DNA from: Alphaproteobacteria bacterium | GTDB lineage: Bacteria > Pseudomonadota > Alphaproteobacteria > UBA7879 > UBA5542 | Direction: 5' to 3' | NCBI GenBank assembly: GCA_037146715.1 | Contig: JBAWWO010000004.1 | Coordinates: 33,653 to 97,652 of the forward strand | DNA length: 64,000 bases | Shown: piece after piece, positions 53,101 to 60,244 of the stretch | Layout: each line of letters begins with the position of its first letter | Position numbering within the stretch: the stretch's first letter is position 1 | Made by a program: the position numbers and the translations under genes | Notes under the pieces: generated by a model | Database searches by the model: none | What the model was told of the DNA's origin: nothing | Seen by the model: the letters and a program-made list of their open reading frames with translations, nothing else

Positions 53101-53653
53101 TGGCCAAATAAAGGAAGTGGGTCTGGGGTTGTATCAACATATGTTGGAAGAAGCCATTCAGATGTTGAAAGCCAAGAAAGAGGGAGAAATCCCCCATGGT
53201 TCTGCTGACCAGTGGTTGCCCCAAATTAATCTGGGTCTAGAGATCTTGATTCCTGATACCTATGTGCCAGATCTGAATCTGCGGCTGGGCTTGTACCAGC
53301 GGATTGGGGCTTTGAAAACTGCAGAGGAAGTTGATGATTTCCGTGCTGAACTGCGGGATCGTTTTGGCCCCGTGCCGCCGGAAACGGATAATCTGTTGTT
53401 GACAGTTTCTTTGAAAAACTTGTGTAAGGCTATTCACGTGCATAAAATTGAGGGCGGCCCCAAGGGCATTTTGGTGTCTTTCTATCAAGATAATTTCCCT
53501 TGGCCCGATCGGTTGCTTTCTTGGATTCAGCAGCACGGCGGCACCATAAAAATTCGCCCGGACCAGAAATTAGTGATCTTTAAAGTTTGGTCAACCCCTC
53601 AAGAAAAGATTGAGGGAGTGTATAAAATTCTTAGCCAATTGATTAAAACCTAG
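50195..53653 (+). CDS. mfd: transcription-repair coupling factor Mfd
   Basis: 1152 residues, near the family's ~1150. It releases stalled RNA polymerase and recruits UvrA. The UvrB-homologous part has FSSWDGLPYDSTSP and FAQRGGLIDCFPVG. The RNAP-binding CarD-like module is FQVGDYLVHQDHGIGQYEG. The helicase has LVCGDVGFGKTEVALRAAFL, LIVDEEQHFGVKQKEHLK and SGLDIPSANTMIV, with a C-terminal TRCF domain (PHGSADQWLPQINLG). GTG start at 50195. The stop codon TAG is supplied by the first bases of a family D repeat (AAAACCTAG). Confidence 0.98.
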   Translation: MTGSRTICSVSGQLESINIFECILSSNLATPHVVVVDKESIESTKNILTALFPGGKVFTFSSWDGLPYDSTSPSLKCLAERLQCLTFLLGMQGETDEENSDDKAAETLRKFLQTSSSNHSKNPVIVITCVEAIVQKLPPRQIISHYFQRLETGQEFPIPNLMTFFQKTGYERVETVMSPGTFAQRGGLIDCFPVGHLNPVRLDFFGDELESIRTFDPESQRTLHPLKTIHLNPLNEVILAEDQQHSFRHHYRELFGVAAQQDPLYEHIRQGMSFQGMEYWLPLFYESLDSFFDYVPAAVFITSSFLSQRTDEFWKKIQENYKFRTLEEHHAAKDRIPYRPITPESLYLTAEALSQKLKAYEQTVLSPFDDKTDLKSLYVPLFVSDIPRLSLVDIAEKFITNKKEKILICASSQGNLERIQKLLSPQLRGSSSVSFAGVPFPRSFKFDNKIVLVESDFFGFSSGAQSAAKKKESVHRLLELADFQVGDYLVHQDHGIGQYEGLQTLEIHGASHDCLCLIYEGQDKLFLPVENIEVLSFYSSKHGEAVLDRLGGTAWQVRKAKAKKRIEEIAQKLMKIAAKRQLSTAQDVHPVMGAYEEFCKGFLFVETEDQERAIEDVMEDLAKPMPMDRLVCGDVGFGKTEVALRAAFLVAHSKGQVAILAPTTLLARQHFEVFKKRFQNFPLSVVLISRFQTASEIKKIQEDLEQGKINILIGTHALLTPKIKFRNLELLIVDEEQHFGVKQKEHLKEKYPHVHCLSLSATPIPRTLQMAVSGIRDLSLITTPPMERQPIIAKIMPFDTLVVKEALLREKERGGQSFFVCPRVADISKVLPILEKLLPSFKIACAHGQVVPKTLETTIIQFCDRQYDILVSTNIVESGLDIPSANTMIVYASDLFGLGQLYQLRGRVGRSKTQGYAFFTVTADKTFSTKAQRRLEVLQSIQGLGGGFMIASHDMDIRGTGNLVGEEQSGQIKEVGLGLYQHMLEEAIQMLKAKKEGEIPHGSADQWLPQINLGLEILIPDTYVPDLNLRLGLYQRIGALKTAEEVDDFRAELRDRFGPVPPETDNLLLTVSLKNLCKAIHVHKIEGGPKGILVSFYQDNFPWPDRLLSWIQQHGGTIKIRPDQKLVIFKVWSTPQEKIEGVYKILSQLIKT

Positions 53654-53774
53654 CCTTTCGGCCGATTACTTCGCGAAATCGCAGGTTCGTGGATTTCTCA
53701 TGTACCCAAATGTACACGTCGAAATCCATGCCCTTTATTTCACTCGTCCTCGACGCAAAAATCTAGGTTTTTTA
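53644..53774. repeat. palindromic element, family D (no internal gene)
   Basis: The left end AAAACCTAGCCTTTCGGCCG (then ATTACTTCGCGAAAT) overlaps the mfd stop. The right end, inverse, reads AAAACCTAGATTTTTGCG. A central hairpin has CGTGGATTT and AAATCCATG arms around GTACCCAAATGTAC. It shares its ends with the GIY-YIG cassette at 15581. Confidence 0.75.
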
Positions 53775-53775
53775 C

Positions 53776-53818
53776 TGCCGTCATTGCTTCGTTGGCTTTC
53801 GGCCTTCTCGCAACGACG
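53776..53818. repeat. hairpin repeat, family A variant
   Basis: GCCGTCATTGC then a GGCTTTCGGCC hairpin, GCAACGACG. Both ends look like CCGTC left ends, so it is a symmetric form; outer CGT/ACG and TTGC/GCAA pair. Region 53654-53875 holds only these repeats. Confidence 0.6.
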
Positions 53819-53875
53819 TTAATTTCAGCCCTTTCTCAACGTTCATACACTATGGGTAAAGCCCGAGAAAAGAAA

Positions 53876-54883
53876 TTATTGTTCCGTCGTAAACTCATTT
53901 AGACCCTTAACAATATCCTTGGGGTCCATACCCATGGTATCCAGGGCCTCTAAGAAATGAGCGGGCAGGGGCGCAGAAAAGGTCAGTTTTGTGTGTTTTA
54001 TGGGGTGTTGAAAACTAATCTTATAGGCATGCAAATATAGATTTTTGGGCAGGTTTGGCCAAAAGACTGAGGCATCTCCATACTGACCATCTCCCAAAAC
54101 AGGACAATTCTGGTTGGCCAAATGCACACGCAACTGGTGCGTGCGGCCTGTTTCCGGTGACAGGGCAATACAAGCGGCCGTCTTTCCCGCATGGGAGATC
54201 ACTCGATAAAAAGTCACAGCTTTTTTGCCCGCCGGGTCTACCACCATAGTTTCCTTAATGCCATCCGTTTGTTCGCTGATGGGCGCCTTAATGATACCCT
54301 CTAGAGGGTGGGGCACCCGTTGGGTCAGGGCCACATAGACCTTAAACAAATCATGATACTTGAAGGCAGCAGCCAAAGCAGCAGCAGCCTTTTTTGTTTT
54401 GGCTACAACCAGAACGCCACTGGTGTCTTTATCCAGGCGGTGAACTAATTTAAAGACAGTGCCCGTTGGGTGCCCAAAGCTTTGGAGCAGACCGTCTAAA
54501 TGGGTAGCTTGGCTTGTGCCCCCTTGAACAGCCAGGCCTGCAGGTTTGTTCAGGACCATAATGTCTTCATCTTGGAACAAAATCCAAGATTTTACGGTTT
54601 CTTCCATCTTTTTAGACAGGTTATGAACAGGTGCCTTTGGCGCCACGGTTGACGCGGCAATAAGATCATCGAGCACAGAAATGGGCGGTAGGCGCAGGGA
54701 TTGGTGCGCCTGAAGGCGTTCGGACCCCGTGACGCGCTTGCTATCCAGCCGCACATGCCCCTTGCGGAACAAACGTGCCCATTCCCCATATTTGATTTGG
54801 GGGTAAAGAACCATCAAGTACTTGTCAAGGCGCAGGCCGACAGCATCCTGAGGAATATCTAACTTTTGTCCTGTAGTTGTCAT
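53876..54883 (-). CDS. RluC/RluD-family 23S rRNA pseudouridine synthase
   Basis: 335 residues. The N-terminal S4 RNA-binding domain has VGLRLDKYLMVLYPQIKYGE. The catalytic domain has VLNKPAGLAVQGG, KLVHRLDKDTSGVLVVAKTK with the essential Asp of HRLD, and PETGRTHQLRVHLA. The likely target is 23S rRNA, RluC (positions 955/2504/2580) type by the S4 domain and length, but RluD cannot be excluded. Start ATG 54883; a frame-internal insertion (VTGSERLQAHQSLRLPPI) is normal for S4. Confidence 0.93.
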   Translation of the reverse strand: MTTTGQKLDIPQDAVGLRLDKYLMVLYPQIKYGEWARLFRKGHVRLDSKRVTGSERLQAHQSLRLPPISVLDDLIAASTVAPKAPVHNLSKKMEETVKSWILFQDEDIMVLNKPAGLAVQGGTSQATHLDGLLQSFGHPTGTVFKLVHRLDKDTSGVLVVAKTKKAAAALAAAFKYHDLFKVYVALTQRVPHPLEGIIKAPISEQTDGIKETMVVDPAGKKAVTFYRVISHAGKTAACIALSPETGRTHQLRVHLANQNCPVLGDGQYGDASVFWPNLPKNLYLHAYKISFQHPIKHTKLTFSAPLPAHFLEALDTMGMDPKDIVKGLNEFTTEQ

Positions 54884-54977
54884 GGTACCATTTCTATAAA
54901 ATAAGGATTACTTCGCATTCTTAGTAGTATTAAATTTTGTAAGCAAGGAAAATGTTACGCTCATGCTCTGTATGCAT

Positions 54978-57900
54978 TTAGATTAATCCCTGCTGTTTCA
55001 AAAGAACTTCCAACTTGGGGAGGAGATTATCTTGTTCATACATCATTTCTTTATACTTCGAAATGTGGGTGGATGGATAAACCGTTGTAAACCAGCTAAG
55101 GTCTATAAGGTCTGCATAAAGATGGAATGTATCAGAATTCAATGCTCTCCGTGCTACCTCTAGACCATAAGGTTGAGACGTTGTAGGGTTTATCCAAGAC
55201 AGAGCCGGGGCTAATTTTTCAACCCATTCTCGATCTTCGTTTGTAAAACCCCATTCGCATAAGAATTCAGATATCACTGAATGATCACATCCATTGTTCC
55301 ATCTAAGTCTGTGAAGGGTTTCTAATGGCAAATTATTTAGTATAGTGATGTTTCTCTTAGTTGTATCTTGGTCGGGTCGCCACCACCCCATATACTCGAA
55401 ACGACAATTTTCCAAAGCTTTAGAGTTTAGGTAGGGAAAAACTTTTTCTAAAAATGTTGGGTCTGCGTAAATGGGATAAAGCAAGTGCCCATCCAAATCA
55501 AAATTTTCATTTAAGGTCTTTATGATTAGTTGGAAATCTTCATCTTCAACAGGGTCCGTGAATTTAGGATTAGTCAAATATTGCTGTGTTTTCTGTTGAG
55601 CTTTCAGTTTCTGGGTCGATTGCTCTGCTGTCAACTGGTCTAATGTTTTTCCTTCAGAATCTACTGCTTGTAAAAGCTCTGGGTGCTTTTTGAAGATTCT
55701 ATCGACAATAACAGGATCCAAATCTAAAAAATAATAAATCAAAGGCTTGTTTTTATAGAAGTGCTTCCAATCTACGCCAAGGATTTCAAGTGCCCCCATA
55801 AATGCTGTTCTTCCATCATTGTCAAACCTAAGATTAAAAAAATCACGTTCTTCTACCCACTTATGAAACCAGGCATTAATATTTATGTGTTTTATTAAAG
55901 AAGGATTATCTGCCAGAAAAAGAGACAAACTATGAGTATTTTGGTAGGGTTTTGCCATTTCACTAATACACTTATGGATAAAAGAATCTCCAAACATATC
56001 CATAAATTCACTTAGAAAGGGATAATTTTCTTTTTGACAAATTGCATCATATGCAGGCCAATCATAAGATTGGTCCCATGTTTTAAAGTCAAAGTGACTA
56101 TTAAGTTCTCTTAGTATAGGAAGACTTTGAGGTTTGTGTAGTTCCTGTAAGCAGTTTCTTGCAACGAAATAGGCATCATCCTTTGTCAGCAAAGATGCAT
56201 ACTTCCCAGTTGGTAGCGACATGGAGGCGATGATTCTAGCCATTTCTTCATTTCCAGAAGATAAGGTGTGAACTAGAAGAGAATGACGTTCGTCTATAGA
56301 GATTGTTTCAGCACTCTCTGGGGATTCCTGTAGAAGAGTCGCAACGCCTTCAGGGATATTTAAGTTAATCAGATGCCTTAGGGAGTCTTTGGGCAAGGTA
56401 TCTTTAATGATCTCAGCTGCTTGTAAACGGCTGGCTATTCGGTGAATTTTATGAAGCAATGGATCGCCACCATAAATAGCACCCTCTTGAAGACGGGTAT
56501 TAGATAAAAGCCATGACGTGACGACGTGATCCCATGCATTGGCTAGCTCCCGATGAAGAGCATCTAAATCTTCTTTGTTTAAATCTTGAAAGCGATAACT
56601 CAAAAAATTGATTGATCCTGCTGAGCGATTGGGCGTTGGATAGGCCCATACTTCTGGATAATGGTCATGACTAACATCTGTTAAATTTAAAAAATCTGTA
56701 TATTGATGTTGAGCAGAATGATGCTTCAAGATTGGATCTTGAAAAACAGGACTCCTAGTGTCCCATAGTTTTTCTGCATGAGTATAATTTTCTAAAAATT
56801 CGGGTGTCACAAACATTTGCAGAATAACCCCATTATCTGATGCTGAAAGCCCATAATATTGACGTAAAACGGAATCAAATACCTCAAATGTTGCATTGAT
56901 TCCTAAAAGAGCTAATCCCTCATTAAAAATTTTCTTCGTATCTGGGGGATGGATGCTATGAGCTTTAATCCAGTATTCTACAGAATTCGAAGTACTTGCA
57001 CCTAGACTAGGACCACATGTTAGGGCAGGATTTGTACAAATATGAGGTTTAGGCGCAAAGGTGCCATCGGGGCCCTTAAGGTCTTTAAAAATGATTTGGG
57101 CGGTTGTTAGGTGTTGTCGTGCTGGGTCTTTAAGGATCTCAATAAACTTTTTATAATACAAATCTGTTCCACGTACTCCGTTGAGAAAAGTGGGATGCAT
57201 CTCAGTTCCTGTAAAGGAAGGTTTTGCAAGTATGTGGACGGCGGGGGAAGATACTTGTAGGATTTCTTTCAAAGAAGACATAATCCAATAGAGTTCTCCG
57301 ATATTACCATCAGCACCATGATACAAAGGAAATCTAGGATCTGTCGGGTGTTGTAGGGCTTCCACCTCCTGATGAATAAGAGTGACTAGCTTGTTAACGA
57401 TTGTATCGGTGACTGCTATTATGTCCCGGGTCATTTGCATATCTTCTCGACTATTTAAAAGATCCAAATACGCCCGAATATTCGCCTCATAACTTTCCTT
57501 AGTGCGACCTGGGGTAAATTTATCTTTCAGCACCCATTGTAAATGACGCTCGGTGGGGGATGCCTGTCGGAAGCCTTCCACAAGGGGTTGCCAAGCCTCA
57601 GGCACAGTGTTGACTATTTCTTCCCTGGGGCCATGTTTTGTTTTAAGCTCCATGAGGGTGCGGGCTTTTTTAACCACTGAATGGGCAAAAATTTCTCGCT
57701 CTATATGCGCATTTGCTCGCACAGGAATGGTAAGGGTTTCTGTGCCCTTATGATAAGTTTTGTCAATCGCTTCCTGACCTGCTGCATTTTGTCCATAGGG
57801 AACAACAAAGGCTGTTTCTGATGCAATCATAGGTTTGTCTTTCATTCCCGTAACAGGGGCCCATGAAACACGGGTATCGGATGAAGTTTCATTGGGCGCA

Positions 57901-58622
57901 TCCCATCGTCTGAAAGTGTGATGAGGAACAGATTTTTTTTGGCCCCAGTTGGACAATGTTGCAATGACGCTGGACTCTTGCAGCATGGCGGCGAACGCAT
58001 CAAAAATTTCTAAAGGTTCTTGAATTTCTTGAAAACGATCCGCATCCTTTGGATGCAAGCTATCTGCTGTTAAGGGGTTTTTAGACACAATAGCATTCAA
58101 CTTGAACCAAGCAAAATCTGTATATTCGCGAAAGCTGTGATCTGTAGCCTGACGGGATTTTTCGACAAAATGAGTGCTGTCTAAATACTGAAAATTACGC
58201 ATATACATGCGATAGGTAATGTCTTTCAGCTGTAAGGTGTGAGAAGGATTTTTTTGGAGGGAATTTGCCGGACAAGCATACAAACCACAAGATTCTTCCA
58301 TTAATTCTTGAGCCGCTGTTTCGCTGAGGTAAATCTGGCCATCTTCCGTTTGACCCCCAAAATTACACCAGGTTTTGGTGTCGTCTCGTTTTCCCAGTAA
58401 AGTGTATAATTGGCCGCCTTGTTCAGCAATCACCATAACACCTGCACCAGTGGCTTGAGACTTTGCTTGAAAATGGCTATGGGCGGGGACAGGGCCTTTG
58501 AAAAAACCCTCTAATGAACGTAAGTTTTCATCATCTATGCTGCTGATGGAGGCTTGAACCCCCAAGGGAATCTGAACCAAAAAAGATAAAACAAGTAAAT
58601 AAGAAATGATTTTTTTCAACAT
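54978..58622 (-). CDS. giant secreted protein with an N-terminal Nudix-like domain
   Basis: 1214 residues with a signal peptide (KKIISYLLVLSFLVQIPLGV QA, cleavage after VQA). Residues ~57-200 look like a Nudix hydrolase fold: GAGVMVIAEQGGQLYTLLGK, then WCNFGGQTEDG and SETAAQELMEESCGLY. The Nudix helix has QEL for REU and one extra residue before the last Gly, so activity may be altered. Past ~230 no family is recognized. A stretch FPLYHG near residue 432 and ASTSNSVEYW near 543 faintly recall ADP-ribosyltransferase motifs. The final ~450 residues are helical and repeat-like (LINLNIPEGVATLLQESPES), perhaps ankyrin-like. Own promoter and GAGGAG ribosome site. Likely lineage-specific and possibly host-directed; function unknown. 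Confidence 0.75.
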   Translation of the reverse strand: MLKKIISYLLVLSFLVQIPLGVQASISSIDDENLRSLEGFFKGPVPAHSHFQAKSQATGAGVMVIAEQGGQLYTLLGKRDDTKTWCNFGGQTEDGQIYLSETAAQELMEESCGLYACPANSLQKNPSHTLQLKDITYRMYMRNFQYLDSTHFVEKSRQATDHSFREYTDFAWFKLNAIVSKNPLTADSLHPKDADRFQEIQEPLEIFDAFAAMLQESSVIATLSNWGQKKSVPHHTFRRWDAPNETSSDTRVSWAPVTGMKDKPMIASETAFVVPYGQNAAGQEAIDKTYHKGTETLTIPVRANAHIEREIFAHSVVKKARTLMELKTKHGPREEIVNTVPEAWQPLVEGFRQASPTERHLQWVLKDKFTPGRTKESYEANIRAYLDLLNSREDMQMTRDIIAVTDTIVNKLVTLIHQEVEALQHPTDPRFPLYHGADGNIGELYWIMSSLKEILQVSSPAVHILAKPSFTGTEMHPTFLNGVRGTDLYYKKFIEILKDPARQHLTTAQIIFKDLKGPDGTFAPKPHICTNPALTCGPSLGASTSNSVEYWIKAHSIHPPDTKKIFNEGLALLGINATFEVFDSVLRQYYGLSASDNGVILQMFVTPEFLENYTHAEKLWDTRSPVFQDPILKHHSAQHQYTDFLNLTDVSHDHYPEVWAYPTPNRSAGSINFLSYRFQDLNKEDLDALHRELANAWDHVVTSWLLSNTRLQEGAIYGGDPLLHKIHRIASRLQAAEIIKDTLPKDSLRHLINLNIPEGVATLLQESPESAETISIDERHSLLVHTLSSGNEEMARIIASMSLPTGKYASLLTKDDAYFVARNCLQELHKPQSLPILRELNSHFDFKTWDQSYDWPAYDAICQKENYPFLSEFMDMFGDSFIHKCISEMAKPYQNTHSLSLFLADNPSLIKHININAWFHKWVEERDFFNLRFDNDGRTAFMGALEILGVDWKHFYKNKPLIYYFLDLDPVIVDRIFKKHPELLQAVDSEGKTLDQLTAEQSTQKLKAQQKTQQYLTNPKFTDPVEDEDFQLIIKTLNENFDLDGHLLYPIYADPTFLEKVFPYLNSKALENCRFEYMGWWRPDQDTTKRNITILNNLPLETLHRLRWNNGCDHSVISEFLCEWGFTNEDREWVEKLAPALSWINPTTSQPYGLEVARRALNSDTFHLYADLIDLSWFTTVYPSTHISKYKEMMYEQDNLLPKLEVLLKQQGLI

Positions 58623-58643
58623 CTTAAACTCCTCTGTAGGGAA

Positions 58644-58672
58644 GATGTAAGTATTGAGGAGTGAAATGTCAA
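58644..58672 (-). promoter_or_regulatory. candidate promoter of the giant secreted protein gene
   Basis: On the minus strand a perfect TTGACA (58672-58667), 17 bases, then TACATC (58649-58644), 21 bases before the ATG. It lies in the gap after hipB, so the gene need not depend on the hip promoter. Confidence 0.5.
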
Positions 58673-58679
58673 GAAGAGG

Positions 58680-58880
58680 TTAAGCCAACCCCAAAGCCTT
58701 CAGGATTTTAATGGCGGATTCCAGGGTTAAGGTGGTTTTACCTTGCTCAAAGTTATTGATGGTTGGTGTGCTTAATCCCACGAACATAGCCAGCTGTTTT
58801 TGGGTGAACCGTTGTTCTTTGCGGCGTTTGATCGCCTCAGCTACTAAAGCTTGCCAATTGAGGCAAATGTTTCGTTCCAT
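58680..58880 (-). CDS. hipB: HipB-like antitoxin, Xre-family HTH
   Basis: 66 residues that are almost entirely an HTH_3 domain: RFTQKQLAMFVGLSTPTINN FEQGKTTLTLESAIKILKAL. It lacks the C-terminal tail that E. coli HipB uses. It should bind the operators upstream of hipA and neutralize the kinase. It starts inside the last 12 codons of hipA, so it is the second gene, reverse of the classical hipB-hipA order. Confidence 0.9.
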   Translation of the reverse strand: MERNICLNWQALVAEAIKRRKEQRFTQKQLAMFVGLSTPTINNFEQGKTTLTLESAIKILKALGLA

Positions 58881-60037
58881 CTTGTTTCCATCGTGTTAAT
58901 GATTTGATTTTTTAGGTGAGCGTTCTTGATAGAAGTGTCAGCTATTGCTTGTTTAGCTGCCTCTTTATGGTGTTCAAGATGATTAATAGCCGTGTGAATG
59001 GCATCCTTGTTCAGTTGAAAGCCCTCTCCCATCCTTAAAATAGAATTCATTTTAAGGTTTCCCAAAAGCAAATCTTTGGCTCCATTCATTCCCAGCGCGA
59101 TATTTTTATATCCATAAATAATGGCGGATACTTGGTCATAAGAAGGGGTCAGCCGTAATCCCGCATCCGTATGAAACATCGCAAAATTTTTCAGATGCAT
59201 GTCTGTGTTGCCCAGCAAAAGGCCAGCGAGAATTCGTAAAAAAAGTCGGTATTTTTCTACATTTAAACAGCCAGGCGTTTCATTGATAAAGTTAGCCATC
59301 TGTTGATAGTCAGCTTCATATTTGTTTCTAGAAATACGCCCCAGCAGTTGATTGAATTCTTCAAAATGTAAGCGGGCACCACTTGGGGTGCGATCAAATC
59401 TTTTAATAATAAGGGCTTGTTCTGTAATGCCTTCCACAGGGCCAAGATGTAGTTCAGCAACTGTGTCTTCTGGCAATAAAGTCTTGAAAGCTGCCATTGT
59501 TAGGTGTTCATTGTGCGTAAGGTCTATGTGTTTTTCTGATGGAAATTTACCAATATGAGTGCTTAATTCCCCAATTCTTGTGGGAAAGAATTTTCCATTT
59601 CTTTCAATCAAAGCAAGTTTAGGTTGAACACCAGAAAGAGAGGCCCGGCTTTTCATAACAGCCAATTCTTTTTGGTCTGTTAAGTCAATGGCTGTCTGTC
59701 GCAAGACAGCCGGCTCCGGATCTAAAATAGATACAGCCCCCGCACAGTCATATCCAAAAGCAAGCAATAGCTCAAACCGGGAAGCCTGTCTATTGAGTAA
59801 TCTTTTTTGCTCGTCTTCCAGCCATCCTTCAGAAACCAGATTATCAAAGAAAGGTAAAAGCCCCACTTGGCTTACAAACGGGATTCCAGTTAAAGGTAAG
59901 GTATGGGAAATAGGAGGATTTTTCCCATTTAAATAACTATCGTCATAGGTAAAAGAGATGGCATGGCCTGGCTCTTCCCGGATTATACCCGCGAATCGGT
60001 CCTGATAATTAACTTTTCCCCATAAGAGTTTTGCCAT
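58844..60037 (-). CDS. hipA: HipA-family serine/threonine kinase toxin
   Basis: 397 residues. The N-subdomain starts LLWGKVNYQDRFAGII (HipA_N). The Gly-rich/phosphorylation loop is ASLSGVQPKLAL near residue 135, corresponding to the SIAGAQEK loop of E. coli HipA. LLLGNTDMHLKNF holds the catalytic Asp and Asn, and LTPSYDQVSA the metal-binding Asp. HipA kinases inactivate glutamyl-tRNA synthetase, or related targets, and cause growth arrest. No ribosome site precedes the ATG; a TATAGT sits 5 bases before it, suggesting a leaderless mRNA. All key residues are present, so it is probably functional. Confidence 0.93.
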   Translation of the reverse strand: MAKLLWGKVNYQDRFAGIIREEPGHAISFTYDDSYLNGKNPPISHTLPLTGIPFVSQVGLLPFFDNLVSEGWLEDEQKRLLNRQASRFELLLAFGYDCAGAVSILDPEPAVLRQTAIDLTDQKELAVMKSRASLSGVQPKLALIERNGKFFPTRIGELSTHIGKFPSEKHIDLTHNEHLTMAAFKTLLPEDTVAELHLGPVEGITEQALIIKRFDRTPSGARLHFEEFNQLLGRISRNKYEADYQQMANFINETPGCLNVEKYRLFLRILAGLLLGNTDMHLKNFAMFHTDAGLRLTPSYDQVSAIIYGYKNIALGMNGAKDLLLGNLKMNSILRMGEGFQLNKDAIHTAINHLEHHKEAAKQAIADTSIKNAHLKNQIINTMETRWNETFASIGKL

Positions 60038-60141
60038 AATAAACTATATTTTACTTTTTCGTCCTATTTCCAAATATAATAAACTATATTTTATTTTTCA
60101 AGAGGAATGTCAGAAAAAGTAAACTATAGTTGATTAGTTTA
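60036..60141 (-). promoter_or_regulatory. hip promoter-operator with three repeats at 40-bp spacing
   Basis: TAAACTATA occurs at 60040, 60080 and 60120, exactly 40 bases apart. The first two share 18 identical bases (ATAATAAACTATATTTTA). The third lies in AACTATAGTT, a perfect 10-bp palindrome, and in TAAACT...AGTTTA. The first repeat overlaps the hipA start codon and contains TATAGT on the minus strand, a -10 candidate, so a bound antitoxin would block both initiation steps. Confidence 0.7.
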
Positions 60142-60244
60142 TTTTCTCCCTCCCAATTTAACAAAAGCAAAAAAATTCCAGAATCAGGAAACATGTGCTA
60201 CAGTAATAATGGAATATAAAAAAAATAATGGGGGGAATATTGAG

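Noticed and set aside
54978..58622. Firm ADP-ribosyltransferase call for the giant protein
   Set aside because: LYHG and STS-like stretches are short and no catalytic Glu motif could be placed with confidence; kept only as a hint.
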